Positions 36,813 through 46,120 of a DNA stretch of 64,000 nt are shown here, in pieces (the first letter of the stretch is position 1; every line of letters starts with the position of its first letter). The position numbers and the translations under genes were made by a program. The notes under the pieces are model-generated. The model did no database searches and was not told the origin of the DNA. It was given only the letters and a program-made list of their open reading frames with translations. The stretch comes from Eubacteriaceae bacterium (GTDB taxonomy: Bacteria; Bacillota; Clostridia; Lachnospirales; Lachnospiraceae), in NCBI GenBank assembly GCA_902362455.1, contig CABIWJ010000003.1:154380-218379 (forward strand), written 5' to 3'.

Positions 36813-38477
36813 TTAAATCATCTGAAATGCTTTCAGTGCCCCAATAATTGCCTTTTCTTTCTCCTTCGGACATTGTGGTTGCTTTGCTCCCTCTGACCTA
36901 GGAATATTAAAATTCTCCGCTAATTCAATTCCACACTTTCTCTTCACCTGTGTAATATACAGATTAGATACCTTCATCCCATCATTATACTCTGCAACAT
37001 ACTTCTTTATCTCCTCATAAGTAGCCTTGCTCTCAGCCGCCGTTAAATCCGTCTCGTCCATGTCAAGTCTCACATTCACATGATGCTTCGCTTCGTGGAG
37101 TTTGGACAATAAACATACTGTCTCCACGTGTGGTGTCGCTGGAAACATGTCAACCGCACACACTTTCTCCACCCTATATCCTCTTGCTGTCAGCACCTCT
37201 AAATCTCTTGCAAGTGAAGTTGGTTTGCAGGAAATATACACCATTCGGTCTACCCCATAATCAATAATCTTCTCCAAAGCCTTTGGATGTATTCCATCTC
37301 TAGGTGGGTCCAACACAATAAGGTCGGGTTTATCCTCAATATCATCGATAACCTTAAGGACATCTCCGGCGATAAATTCACAGTTATCTAAACCATTCAA
37401 GGCTGCATTTTCCTTGGCGGCTTCTACGGCTTCCTCCACGATTTCTACTCCTATTACTTTCTTGGCAACAGGTGCAAGCATCTGCGCAATCGTTCCTGTT
37501 CCGCTATATAAATCGAAAATCAGCTTGTCCTTTGTTTCTCCCACAAATTCTCTTGCTTTTTCATAAAGTTTTTCTGCACCTAGCGAATTAGTCTGGAAGA
37601 ATGAAAAAGTAGAAATCTTGAATTTTAATCCTAATATTTCTTCATAGAAGAATTCACTTCCGTATAAGACCACTGTTCTGTCGCTTCTAACCATATCTGC
37701 GAGTCCATCATTATATATATGCATTATTCCAACAATTTTACCACTGACCTTAAGCGCTAAGAGTTCGTCAACTAATTCTTGCAAATCTAATGAAAGTGCT
37801 GTCGTTGTTACCAGACTTATCGTGATTTCTCCTGTTTTAACTGCTCTTCTTACTAATAAATGTCTTAAATATCCCTCCTTAGTCATTTTGTGATAAAAAG
37901 CAATATTTCTTTCTTTAAAATAAGCTAAAACCGTAGTAAGAATCATATTGTAATCCTGATTAACAATCTTACAATTATCAACAGTCACAATATCATAAAA
38001 GCTTCCTTTTTTATGCAATCCCAGTGCCAAATCTCCACCTTTACATTCATCACCAAATGAGAATTCCATCTTATTTCTATATCCAAATTCGTCAGGACTT
38101 CCTATTATTCCCTGAAATTCATATGGTTCACTGATCACACCATCAATAATCTTCTTAACCATATCACGTTTTAATGCTAATTGATTGTCATAACTTAGAT
38201 TCTGATATGTACAACCTCCACATACTCCAAAATGTGGACAGGGTGCTGTCCTGTTTTCTAACTCTGACTTCTCTATAACTTCTAATAATCTGCCTTCGCA
38301 TTTACCTGAACGTTTTTTATTTACAAGAAATCTTACTTTCTGCCCTGGAAGAGTTCCTTTTACGATGACTGGAACTATGACCTTATCGCCATCACGTTCT
38401 TCCTCATAATGTATTATGCCTTTATTTGGAAATGTAATTTCATCAACTGCCCCTATATATTCCTGACCTTTTTTCAT
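36813..38477 (-). CDS. rlmD: 23S rRNA (uracil-5-)-methyltransferase RlmD/RlmCD type with C-terminal extension
   Basis: A 554-residue enzyme that methylates uracil C5 in rRNA. Residues about 8-65 are a TRAM domain. The iron-sulfur cysteines are in C-P-H-F-G-V-C-G-G-C (about 78-87). The methylase has L-Y-S-G-T-G-T-I-A, V-L-D-P-P-R-D-G (about 387) and the nucleophile Y-I-S-C-K-P (Cys about 413). The catalytic core ends near residue 460, and the last 90 residues form an added helical module that starts H-H-V-N-V-R-L-D. I have seen similar tails in Lachnospiraceae homologues; its role is unknown. Confidence 0.93.
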   Translation of the reverse strand: MKKGQEYIGAVDEITFPNKGIIHYEEERDGDKVIVPVIVKGTLPGQKVRFLVNKKRSGKCEGRLLEVIEKSELENRTAPCPHFGVCGGCTYQNLSYDNQLALKRDMVKKIIDGVISEPYEFQGIIGSPDEFGYRNKMEFSFGDECKGGDLALGLHKKGSFYDIVTVDNCKIVNQDYNMILTTVLAYFKERNIAFYHKMTKEGYLRHLLVRRAVKTGEITISLVTTTALSLDLQELVDELLALKVSGKIVGIMHIYNDGLADMVRSDRTVVLYGSEFFYEEILGLKFKISTFSFFQTNSLGAEKLYEKAREFVGETKDKLIFDLYSGTGTIAQMLAPVAKKVIGVEIVEEAVEAAKENAALNGLDNCEFIAGDVLKVIDDIEDKPDLIVLDPPRDGIHPKALEKIIDYGVDRMVYISCKPTSLARDLEVLTARGYRVEKVCAVDMFPATPHVETVCLLSKLHEAKHHVNVRLDMDETDLTAAESKATYEEIKKYVAEYNDGMKVSNLYITQVKRKCGIELAENFNIPRSEGAKQPQCPKEKEKAIIGALKAFQMI

Positions 38478-38590
38478 TGTTTACCTCGTTTCTATATCAT
38501 TTAACATCTAATAATTATATCCTACATTAGAACATAATATCAACCTTTATTTTCACACTTCGACACATATCTGATTATTTCCTGTATATT

Positions 38591-38627
38591 AAAAATACTG
38601 ACAAAAGATTTCTCTTCGGTCAGTATT
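38591..38627 (-). terminator. Terminator of the 38,716-39,177 gene
   Basis: AATACTGAC (38594-38602) pairs with GTCAGTATT (38619-38627); on the minus strand the stem is followed by TTTTTAATA. The gap 38,478-38,715 also holds a decayed copy of the neighbouring gene's 3' end at 38,657-38,695. Confidence 0.8.
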
Positions 38628-38656
38628 GTATGTATTATCAATTTGTTAAATTTTTC

Positions 38657-38695
38657 CTACTAATTAAATTTATCATTGATTTAGTCAATTTTATT
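38657..38695. repeat. Decayed duplicate of a gene 3' end
   Basis: This 39-bp stretch matches 38,715-38,753, the last 12 codons of the adjacent membrane-protein gene, at all but a few bases. The copy reads K-I-D-stop-I-N-D-K-F-N, so it is non-coding debris of a tandem duplication. Confidence 0.75.
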
Positions 38696-38715
38696 TTATA
38701 AACTCATTTTCTCTA

Positions 38716-39177
38716 CTAATTCAATTTATCATTAATTTCATCAATTTTATTCTTCTTAGATGGTTTATCCTTACCTAAATCAGGTATAAATAAAATTCGA
38801 AGTGCTAATGCACCACCACCAAATATTAATACAAGCATTAATACCATTTCATATAATGTTGAAGGTATCCATCTTAATTCAACTGATGAAATAACACCAA
38901 ATACAATAAATAATGCTCCTAATATTGTTACAAGTTTTCCTGCAAAACTCTTTGGAAAGATTACCCAGATAACAATACCTAAGATTAACGGAATAACAAC
39001 TAGTCCACCTGGAATACCTCTTGAACCAAATATTCCAAAGCTTCTATACATTCCACTAAAGTTAAATCCGGTATCTACTCTTATATGTGTTGAAAAAAGA
39101 TATAATCCACCACAACACATCAAAATTCCTAATAACAAATATAACAACTGTTTTCCTGCTGAATTTCTTTCATTCAT
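38716..39177 (-). CDS. Four-span membrane protein, 153 aa
   Basis: I start this at MNERNSAGK (39177); a GGAGG lies 12 bases upstream, a little far, and a longer frame to 39,225 has no site. Four hydrophobic spans lie at about 8-27, 53-73, 79-98 and 108-133, with a Lys/Asp-rich tail. No family recognised. It stands alone between the rRNA methylase and a small acidic membrane protein and has its own terminator. Confidence 0.7.
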   Translation of the reverse strand: MNERNSAGKQLLYLLLGILMCCGGLYLFSTHIRVDTGFNFSGMYRSFGIFGSRGIPGGLVVIPLILGIVIWVIFPKSFAGKLVTILGALFIVFGVISSVELRWIPSTLYEMVLMLVLIFGGGALALRILFIPDLGKDKPSKKNKIDEINDKLN

Positions 39178-39262
39178 CTTGTTTTCATACCTCCGTAACC
39201 TGTAAACTGTTGATTTAAATTTCATTTGTAACCATTATAACTTATCGCAACACATTCAAACA

Positions 39263-39283
39263 GCTATCGTTTTACACGATAGC
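39263..39283 (-). terminator. Weak hairpin after the small acidic membrane protein
   Basis: GCTATCG (39263-39269) pairs with CGATAGC (39277-39283); on the minus strand it is followed by TGTTTG, a poor T-run. It may be a terminator for the 39,319-39,564 gene. Confidence 0.4.
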
Positions 39284-39318
39284 CGTCCTATTATATTGTA
39301 TTATACACAATATAGCTT

Positions 39319-39564
39319 TTATTCCTCATCTTCGTCAAGGAAGTCTTCTTCAAAGTCATCATCTTCAAAATCATCATCAAATTCATCTAAATAATCTGGT
39401 TTGAGATGTTTATAAATGCCATATGCTACAGCCGCAAGTGCAATCACCGCACCTATTACTATAAGGATACAACATACCTTTTTCTTCTGCTTCTTCTCTT
39501 CTTCCTGTTTGTTGATGATATTGTTAAGTTTAGACATACTAATAAGATTTTCGAGTTTATCCAT
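39319..39564 (-). CDS. Small single-span protein with acidic tail, 81 aa
   Basis: Residues 1-28 are polar and Lys/Glu-rich, about 30-50 are one membrane span, and the last 24 are almost all Asp, Glu and Phe. The acidic tail probably faces the outside or binds cations or a basic partner. GAAAGG lies nine bases upstream of the ATG. It is found next to pcrA, apparently with its own weak terminator. No family recognised. Confidence 0.7.
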   Translation of the reverse strand: MDKLENLISMSKLNNIINKQEEEKKQKKKVCCILIVIGAVIALAAVAYGIYKHLKPDYLDEFDDDFEDDDFEEDFLDEDEE

Positions 39565-39671
39565 AAGTTCACAACCTTTCTTTCGCTCTTACGAACTTTA
39601 TTGTAATAGTATACCATCTTTAAGTAATTTTTACTACACTTTTTTCAATTTACCTGCAATCTAATCTTATA

Positions 39672-41885
39672 TTACACTTTTTTCAATTTTGCAAATGAAG
39701 CAAACATTTTCTTTGTCCCTGCAGTAATGAAATCAACTGTAACCTCGTAATCTCTGCCACCATCAGTTATGTCTATTACCTGACCTACACCGAATTTCAT
39801 ATGTTTAACAGTATCACCAACTGTATATTCAAGTTTTTCCTGCTTTTTAACTGTATATTGTTTCGTTTCAAATGGTTTAGTATTAAATATAGGCTTGGCA
39901 TTCGATTTTGCAGACGGTTTTACAAACCCATCTTTCGTTGAAATATTATCCATTGAAATATTTGTATCCATGATTAATTTAGGTATCTCTTTAACGAATC
40001 TTGATACTTTTCCATAATATGTTTCGCCTCTTATCATTCTTACCTTGGCACAGGTAATTGTAAGGCTTTCCATTGCTCTTGTTATTGCCACGTAGCATAG
40101 ACGTCTTTCTTCCTCTAATTCAGTTTTATCATCTGAATTGATTGTCATATAGCTTGGAAATAATCCGTCCTCCATACCACATAAGAATACTTTAGGAAAC
40201 TCTAATCCTTTTGCACTGTGAATTGTCATCAGAACTACATAATCACTGTTTTCGTCTAATCCGTCAATTTCCGCTACAAGTGCAACTTCTTCTAAGAAAC
40301 CACTTAATGTAGGATTCTCTGTTTTCTCTTCGTAATCAACAATTTTACTGAAGAATTCATTGATATTATCAATTCTTCCTCTTGCTTCATCTGTATCTTC
40401 TAATTCTAAATCTCTTACATATCCGGTATCTTCTAAAATAATTTCCATAAGATCTGATACCTTGCCATATTCGCTTTCAGCTCTTAATCTCTGTATAAAA
40501 TCTACAAACGGCTTTACTTTAGAAGCACTTCTTCCTAAAATAGCCATCGCATTCTCATTCTTAAGTGCATCATAAAAGCTCATATCGTTAGCCTCAGCAA
40601 ATGTCTGGAATTTATCGACTGTCGTTGCGCCTATTCCTCTTTTTGGAACATTTATTATTCTCTTTACAGCGACGTTATCTCGTCCATTGTCAACAGTTTT
40701 TAAATATGCTATCAGGTCCTTGATTTCTTTTCGCTGATAGAAATTCTGTCCGCCAAAAATCTTATATGGAATATTCTGTCTTATGAAATTCTCTTCAAGC
40801 ACACGCGACTGTGCATTAGTTCTATATAAACAAGCTATATCGTTGTAACTAAATCTTCCATCTCTGACATATCCATTAATTTCATCAGCGATATACTCTG
40901 CTTCCTCATATTCATTTCCTAATTGCTTGAATATAATCTTGTCCCCTGCTTCTTTATCAGTCCACAATGCCTTACCTTTTCTCGCTGTATTGTTAGCAAT
41001 TACGGCATTTGCAGCATCTAATACCATCTTAGTCGAACGGTAATTCTGCTCTAATTTTATAACCCTGGCCTCTGGAAAATACTTTTCAAAGTCCAGGATA
41101 TTGGCAATATTAGCACCTCTGAACTTATATATTGACTGGTCATCATCACCTACAACACATAAGTTTCTATACTTTGAAGCTAGTAATTTGACTAATAGAA
41201 ACTGTACTGTATTAGTATCCTGGTATTCATCAACCATAATATACCTGAATCTCTCCTGATAATTCTCAAGCACCTCTGGATTAGAACGGAATAACTCAAC
41301 AGTTTTAACAAGCAGGTCATCAAAGTCTAAGGCATTACTTCTTTTTAATTCTAATTGATATTCCCTGTATGCTTCGATAATATTCTTCTTGCTGTAATCT
41401 CCTGAATTCTCCAATGCATAATCTTCTGGAAGCAGCATCTCATTCTTAGCCGATGAAATAGCATTCAGAATAGCCTTTTCCTTTGTATATTTTGTATCAA
41501 TCTTTAATCTCTTACATATAGTCTTTATCACCGTTTTCTGGTCATCTGCATCATATATAGTAAAATTATTATCATAACCTAATCTGTCAATATATCTTCT
41601 CAATATTCTTACGCACATAGAATGAAATGTACTTACCCATATACTGTCTGAGCCAAAGCCTACGAGATTATCTACTCTTTCACGCATCTCACCTGCCGCC
41701 TTATTAGTAAATGTAATGGCAAGAATATTCCATGGCTGTACGTGCTTCTCTTCTATAAGATATGCAATTCTGTGTGTAAGTACGCGGGTTTTACCGGAAC
41801 CCGCACCGGCTAAAACAAGAAGCGGTCCTTCTGTACAGTAAACCGCTTCTTTCTGTCTGTCATTAAGTGAATCGTATATACTCAT
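39672..41885 (-). CDS. pcrA: ATP-dependent DNA helicase PcrA/UvrD
   Basis: A 737-residue superfamily 1 helicase for DNA repair and plasmid replication, of the usual PcrA length. Walker A is A-G-A-G-S-G-K-T (27-34), with the Q-motif L-N-D-R-Q before it, D-E-Y-Q-D-T-N motif II near 220, Y-R-S motif IV near 283, and V-A-I-T-R-A motif VI near 610. The C-terminal tail ends in a G-D-x-V-x-H-x-x-F-G-x-G-x-V beta motif that binds RNA polymerase in other PcrA proteins. Confidence 0.96.
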   Translation of the reverse strand: MSIYDSLNDRQKEAVYCTEGPLLVLAGAGSGKTRVLTHRIAYLIEEKHVQPWNILAITFTNKAAGEMRERVDNLVGFGSDSIWVSTFHSMCVRILRRYIDRLGYDNNFTIYDADDQKTVIKTICKRLKIDTKYTKEKAILNAISSAKNEMLLPEDYALENSGDYSKKNIIEAYREYQLELKRSNALDFDDLLVKTVELFRSNPEVLENYQERFRYIMVDEYQDTNTVQFLLVKLLASKYRNLCVVGDDDQSIYKFRGANIANILDFEKYFPEARVIKLEQNYRSTKMVLDAANAVIANNTARKGKALWTDKEAGDKIIFKQLGNEYEEAEYIADEINGYVRDGRFSYNDIACLYRTNAQSRVLEENFIRQNIPYKIFGGQNFYQRKEIKDLIAYLKTVDNGRDNVAVKRIINVPKRGIGATTVDKFQTFAEANDMSFYDALKNENAMAILGRSASKVKPFVDFIQRLRAESEYGKVSDLMEIILEDTGYVRDLELEDTDEARGRIDNINEFFSKIVDYEEKTENPTLSGFLEEVALVAEIDGLDENSDYVVLMTIHSAKGLEFPKVFLCGMEDGLFPSYMTINSDDKTELEEERRLCYVAITRAMESLTITCAKVRMIRGETYYGKVSRFVKEIPKLIMDTNISMDNISTKDGFVKPSAKSNAKPIFNTKPFETKQYTVKKQEKLEYTVGDTVKHMKFGVGQVIDITDGGRDYEVTVDFITAGTKKMFASFAKLKKV

Positions 41886-41917
41886 TTTCTTGTATTTCCA
41901 TTCCCATACAATATTAA

Positions 41918-42988
41918 CTAAATTAATTTAGTTCCACAATTTGAACAGAATTTTGCTCCTTCTGTCTTAGTTCCACAGTTAGGACAGAACTTAGGTGCAA
42001 CTCCACCCTCCTGTGGTGCTGCCTGCTGCATCTGCTGCTGGTTTGGCATCTGATTTGGTGCCTGACCGTTCATCTGCTGTCCCTGGAAATTAACACCTGA
42101 CATAGATTGCTGCATATTGTTCATAGGAGCCTGCATTGAATTAACCATCTGCTGTCCCATCATCATACCCATCTGCATACCAGCCATTGTATTAGCCATT
42201 CCAGCCATATTGTTAGCTGTTCCGCCTGCATTTCCATTATTTGACATACTGTCAACCATAGCCATCTGAGTATATCTTCCCATATCTCCGACCATACTCT
42301 GTGATGCAACTTTTTCCTGCATTCTCTTAACAGTTTCAGGATAATTAAAGCTCTCAATGTTGAATGCCGTGATTGTAATACCTAATTTGATAATCTCCAT
42401 ATCAAGGTCTTCTTTGATACCGTTACCAATATCTATTGCATTAGCCTGAAGATTAAACATATCTTTACCCTCTTTTGTTATCCACTTCATTAATAATGGA
42501 TTGAGAGTAGATGTTACTCTTTCTTTAACCTCATCAACTAAGAACTGCTTCTTGATACCTGCAATCCTCTCGATAAATGTATCATAATCACTTATCTTAC
42601 AACTGAATGTACCAAATGCACCGATTGGCATACCTCCAGGTAATCCCGGTGCCTGTATATTAATAGGATTCTTTGTACCCCATCTGAGTGTAAATTCCTT
42701 TGTATTAATGAATAATACTTCAGCACGTACACCACTGTTAAAACCAAACTTAATTCCTTTTAATGTTGAAAGGAAGGGAATAATCTGTGATTCAATATCA
42801 AAGCTTCCCGGATCTCTAAATATACCTTCGACCTTACCATTATACATAAATATGGCATCCTGGCCCGGTCTGATAATTAACTTACTTCCTTTTTTAATCT
42901 CGTCATTATTCCACTTCCAAAACATAATGTCGTTTCTCTGCTCTTGCCATTCAACAACATTTGAAAACTGATTTCCAAAAAGTCCCAT
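41918..42988 (-). CDS. SPFH-domain protein with C-terminal zinc ribbon (YdjI-like)
   Basis: A 356-residue protein. Residues about 30-240 fit the SPFH/YdjI family (V-V-E-W-Q start, F-R-D-P-G-S-F-D, R-W-G-T-K-N-P). The Gln/Asn/Met-rich linker is low complexity, and the last 25 residues hold two Cys pairs, F-C-P-N-C-G and F-C-S-N-C-G, forming a zinc ribbon. In Bacillus subtilis YdjI works with PspA and YdjG at the membrane; pspA and a YdjG-like gene are the two genes upstream here. Confidence 0.88.
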   Translation of the reverse strand: MGLFGNQFSNVVEWQEQRNDIMFWKWNNDEIKKGSKLIIRPGQDAIFMYNGKVEGIFRDPGSFDIESQIIPFLSTLKGIKFGFNSGVRAEVLFINTKEFTLRWGTKNPINIQAPGLPGGMPIGAFGTFSCKISDYDTFIERIAGIKKQFLVDEVKERVTSTLNPLLMKWITKEGKDMFNLQANAIDIGNGIKEDLDMEIIKLGITITAFNIESFNYPETVKRMQEKVASQSMVGDMGRYTQMAMVDSMSNNGNAGGTANNMAGMANTMAGMQMGMMMGQQMVNSMQAPMNNMQQSMSGVNFQGQQMNGQAPNQMPNQQQMQQAAPQEGGVAPKFCPNCGTKTEGAKFCSNCGTKLI

Positions 42989-43176
42989 TCTCTTCCTCTT
43001 TCTGCGGCGATAATATTATGTTTTTGTGTCTGCACCGCTGACACTTTATCTGATAATTCAATATATGTATTTCAGAAATATTCTATTGCAAATGCTATTT
43101 ATCTAATAAAGCATTTACTTAAATACATTTTATCATATCATAACTATATTTTCTATAATTATATTTTTATATATCT

Positions 43177-44376
43177 CTATAATATTTCGATATCTTCATC
43201 AATAACATACTCATAACCTGACATCTCTAAATACTGGTTGTCATCATATGTTCTCTCAATTGAATATCCTGTTTCCATACCATTTCCATAGACTGAATTG
43301 TCTGAATTGTTCTCGCCTTTCATATTCAATGCAATAAGGAGTGCTACAATTGCTGCAATTATTGCTACAATTATACCTATCTTAACAGGACTCTTTGGAT
43401 AACTTCCTTTAATTTTTCCTGTCTGTCCATTAACTAATACAGTATAATTTTTATTTGCATATGTAAATGCTGTAGAATATACAGGAATCAATATGTGCTT
43501 ATATGTCTCGTCACGATAATCCGGTGCAATTCTTACATTTCTTACTTCATCATAGTGCTTTCTTACGTCTTTTCTTGCAAGTTCACGCAATTCATTTTCC
43601 ATAATGTTATTAGCTTCTCTATGAGCATCATCTAATGAAACTGTATAACATTCTGCACCATATCCTGATAAATATTCAGGAGAATATGAAACAAGCTGCT
43701 TCTTAGTATCATATGGCTCAATTCCTTTTAAAAGTGATTCTTTAAGATTCTTAGAACCTCTTACCTGAACGTCATCAAAGAACTCCTTTACACGTCCATG
43801 TGTATTATACCAATCTGTCTCTGTTCTTGTCTCTGTTTTTCCATCATCTTTCTTAACTTCTACTTTTCGGTGCTTACCACCCTCAGCAGAATAATCACAT
43901 ACTACATCGGCATCAAATGTCCAATATGGTATGTACACACCCTGTATCTTACCATTTTCATACAGATGCTTAAGTTTACCCGGTGCTAACCATCTTCTGT
44001 TAATCCATTTATTAAATGTTTCCTGCACCTTATGTTTATCAACTTTAAAAGGTACTATGCCATCTGGAACAATTGCTGCTTCCTGCTTCTCTGCCAAAAC
44101 ATATTTAGCTCCACAATATGGACACTCTGTTGCTGTACAGTCAGGTGCTACTTCAACCTTTGCTCCACAACCTTTACATTCCATTGTAGATGTCTGTTTC
44201 ACTTCTACAGCTATAGTTTTCGCTACTCGTTTATTAAATTCATGTTCTATAATTTTCTTTTTATCATTTACAATATTAACCTGTGTGTCACAATTAGGAC
44301 ACTTTAAGGATTGTGTCTTTACGTCAAATTCCATAACCCCGCCACAATTACTGCAATAATAAATATTCTCTGACAT
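43177..44376 (-). CDS. Zinc-ribbon membrane protein (YdjG-like)
   Basis: A 399-residue protein started at MSENIYYCS with GAGG upstream. Four Cys pairs in the first 100 residues (Y-C-S-N-C-G, L-K-C-P-N-C, E-C-K-G-C-G, E-C-P-Y-C-G) form two TFIIB-like zinc ribbons. A cytoplasmic/structural domain follows, and one span lies at about 330-355 with an acidic extracellular tail. It matches the YdjG-type partner of PspA. It lies between pspA and the SPFH gene. Confidence 0.82.
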   Translation of the reverse strand: MSENIYYCSNCGGVMEFDVKTQSLKCPNCDTQVNIVNDKKKIIEHEFNKRVAKTIAVEVKQTSTMECKGCGAKVEVAPDCTATECPYCGAKYVLAEKQEAAIVPDGIVPFKVDKHKVQETFNKWINRRWLAPGKLKHLYENGKIQGVYIPYWTFDADVVCDYSAEGGKHRKVEVKKDDGKTETRTETDWYNTHGRVKEFFDDVQVRGSKNLKESLLKGIEPYDTKKQLVSYSPEYLSGYGAECYTVSLDDAHREANNIMENELRELARKDVRKHYDEVRNVRIAPDYRDETYKHILIPVYSTAFTYANKNYTVLVNGQTGKIKGSYPKSPVKIGIIVAIIAAIVALLIALNMKGENNSDNSVYGNGMETGYSIERTYDDNQYLEMSGYEYVIDEDIEIL

Positions 44377-44415
44377 TTTCATATACCTCATTTCTCAGTA
44401 TTTGGTAGATAAATT

Positions 44416-44467
44416 TAAAAAAAGATGCCTACCACACCACTAACGGTGTGGCATATGTAAGGCACCT
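44416..44467 (-). terminator. Strong terminator between pspA and the zinc-ribbon gene
   Basis: On the minus strand AGGTGCCT...AGGCATCT encloses CCACACC-GTTA-GTGGTGTGG and is followed by seven Ts. It would end most pspA transcripts, leaving the two partner genes at a lower level or on another promoter. Confidence 0.88.
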
Positions 44468-44480
44468 TTTCTATAAAATA

Positions 44481-45167
44481 TTACATTCCCATTTTTGCTT
44501 TTAATGCTGCTAATTCATCATCAACGGCTGGTGCAGATGCTGATGTTGAATCATATTTTGCTGCAAGGTCATCAAGGCTGTTATCTTCTGCTGATGAATT
44601 TAAATCTGCCATTGCATTGGCTTTATCAAGCATATTGTCTGCTTTAGCTTCCATTCTGTCAAATGCTGACATGCTTCCCTTAACGCCTTCAACACTTGCG
44701 CCAAGTTTGTTAATCTTCTCCTGTGTCTTAGCTGCTGCAATCTTTGCTTTGATTGAGTCTTTACGTGAATTAAGTTCTGCAATATCCTTGCATAACTTAT
44801 CATGCATCTGTCTCATCTTTGTTGCATTAGCTGATGCTACGTCATAAGCCTGCTGTAAATTTGCCTGCTGTGTAGCTAACTGTGCTTTCTTAGCAAGGAA
44901 CTGTTTCGCATCTTCATCATTGCCTGCAAGTACAGCTTTCTCTGCGTACTTCTGATATTTATCCATCTCTGCTGTACATTCATCTAACTGTCTCTTGCAT
45001 CTCGTCTCTTCAGCCATAACTGCTGCTGTCTCTGCTTTTACTTTGCCAAGGTCACTTTCCATATCTCGAAGATATTGATCAATCATCTTCTCTGGATCTT
45101 CTGCCTTATCAAGTAATGCATTAATGTTTGCTGACATAATGTCTTTAAATCTAGATATAATTCCCAT
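44481..45167 (-). CDS. pspA: PspA/IM30-family membrane-stress protein
   Basis: A 228-residue, almost wholly helical coiled-coil protein with the family start M-G-I-I-S-R-F-K-D-I-M-S-A-N-I-N-A-L-L-D-K-A-E-D-P and the M-I-D-Q-Y-L-R-D-M segment. PspA forms ESCRT-III-like rods that shore up the membrane. The ATG at 45,167 has AGGAGG seven bases upstream. Its promoter (GTGACT, 17 bp, TATAAT) is at 45,227-45,255. Confidence 0.92.
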   Translation of the reverse strand: MGIISRFKDIMSANINALLDKAEDPEKMIDQYLRDMESDLGKVKAETAAVMAEETRCKRQLDECTAEMDKYQKYAEKAVLAGNDEDAKQFLAKKAQLATQQANLQQAYDVASANATKMRQMHDKLCKDIAELNSRKDSIKAKIAAAKTQEKINKLGASVEGVKGSMSAFDRMEAKADNMLDKANAMADLNSSAEDNSLDDLAAKYDSTSASAPAVDDELAALKAKMGM

Positions 45168-45226
45168 TTTCATTCCTCCTATGATATGAAAAATTTTTGT
45201 CGAATTATTATTCGCCTGTGATACAT

Positions 45227-45255
45227 ATTATACAGTATATAAAAATAAAAGTCAC
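45227..45255 (-). promoter_or_regulatory. pspA promoter
   Basis: On the minus strand GTGACT (45250-45255) and TATAAT (45227-45232) are 17 bp apart, with the -10 box about 60 bp upstream of the pspA ATG. Confidence 0.65.
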
Positions 45256-45287
45256 TATTAAATATTTAAAAAAATGTCGTTTTAGAC

Positions 45288-45316
45288 TTGTCATCTAGTT
45301 TTTAATACTATATAAT
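45288..45316 (+). promoter_or_regulatory. DUF1836 gene promoter
   Basis: TTGTCA (45288-45293) and TATAAT (45311-45316) are 17 bp apart, divergent from the pspA promoter. Confidence 0.75.
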
Positions 45317-45380
45317 CTTTATTGTGTAACCTCGTAGACGGTCTTAGATTATAACGTATTTGAAAGGTATGATTTTTACT

Positions 45381-46016
45381 ATGATAGATTCAGAAAAATT
45401 GCTAAATGATATCATTTCCAAGCTAAATATTATTGACGACGCAGATATTCCGGCTATAGATTTATATATGGATCAGGTCACAACGTTTATGGATAAACAT
45501 CTTAAAAACAATAAGCGTTTTGCTGATGACAAGATATTAACTAAAACCATGATTAATAACTATGCCAAAAACGACCTGCTTCCTGCTCCAGTTAAGAAAA
45601 GATACTCAAAGCAGCACGTTATACTGCTTATTTTTATATACTACTTTAAGAATATATTATCAATTAATGATATTAAGACTATATTAGGTCCTATTTCGGA
45701 GAATTATTTCGACGTTAATTCACCTATTTCTCTTGAAGAGATATATTCAACTGTTAAGAATTTAGAAAACCAGCTTACTTCTGATATAATGAATGATATT
45801 CAGAGTAAAATTAATTTATCTGAAGAAACTTTTGCTGACAAATCCGATAAGGATAAAGATTTTCTTCAATTATTCTCATTAATTGTATCACTTAGCTTTG
45901 ATGTGTATATTAAAAAACAGATGATAGAAAGCATTGTCGATAAGTTAAATGCAGCAAATGAACACACTTCCACAAAACCTAAGAAAGATAAGGATAAAGA
46001 CAAGAAAGAAATTTAA
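45381..46016 (+). CDS. DUF1836-family protein
   Basis: A 211-residue cytoplasmic protein with I-P-A-I-D-L-Y-M-D-Q-V-T-T-F near residue 20 and T-K-T-M-I-N-N-Y-A-K near 50, both DUF1836 hallmarks; the N-terminal part resembles a MerR-like DNA-binding fold. The last 20 residues are Lys/Asp. The start is uncertain: TTG 45,360, ATG 45,369 and ATG 45,381 are in frame, and GAAAGG at 45,362 fits none ideally. I chose the last by family length. Confidence 0.8.
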   Translation: MIDSEKLLNDIISKLNIIDDADIPAIDLYMDQVTTFMDKHLKNNKRFADDKILTKTMINNYAKNDLLPAPVKKRYSKQHVILLIFIYYFKNILSINDIKTILGPISENYFDVNSPISLEEIYSTVKNLENQLTSDIMNDIQSKINLSEETFADKSDKDKDFLQLFSLIVSLSFDVYIKKQMIESIVDKLNAANEHTSTKPKKDKDKDKKEI

Positions 46017-46022
46017 AAAGCT

Positions 46023-46069
46023 GGTGCAGTAAATTAACATTCAAATGAACCTTGTTAATTTACTGCACC
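46023..46069 (+). terminator. Hairpin sharing its core with the 52-kb palindrome
   Basis: GGTGCAGTAAATTAAC (46023-46038) pairs perfectly with its complement at 46,054-46,069. It lies six bases after the DUF1836 stop and is likely its terminator, although the T-run is poor. The outer 12 bases (GGTGCAGTAAAT) recur as the innermost stem of the 515-bp palindrome at 52,028-52,075. Confidence 0.65.
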
Positions 46070-46120
46070 ATAATATTTTCTATATAAGGCAACATTTACC
46101 TGTCAACATTATTTTTTACA

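Noticed and set aside
43020..43176. Hairpin AAATGCT/AGCATTT between the zinc-ribbon and SPFH genes as another copy of the structured leader
   Set aside because: It lacks the P2 loop pairing to a ribosome site and is a simple AT-rich stem.
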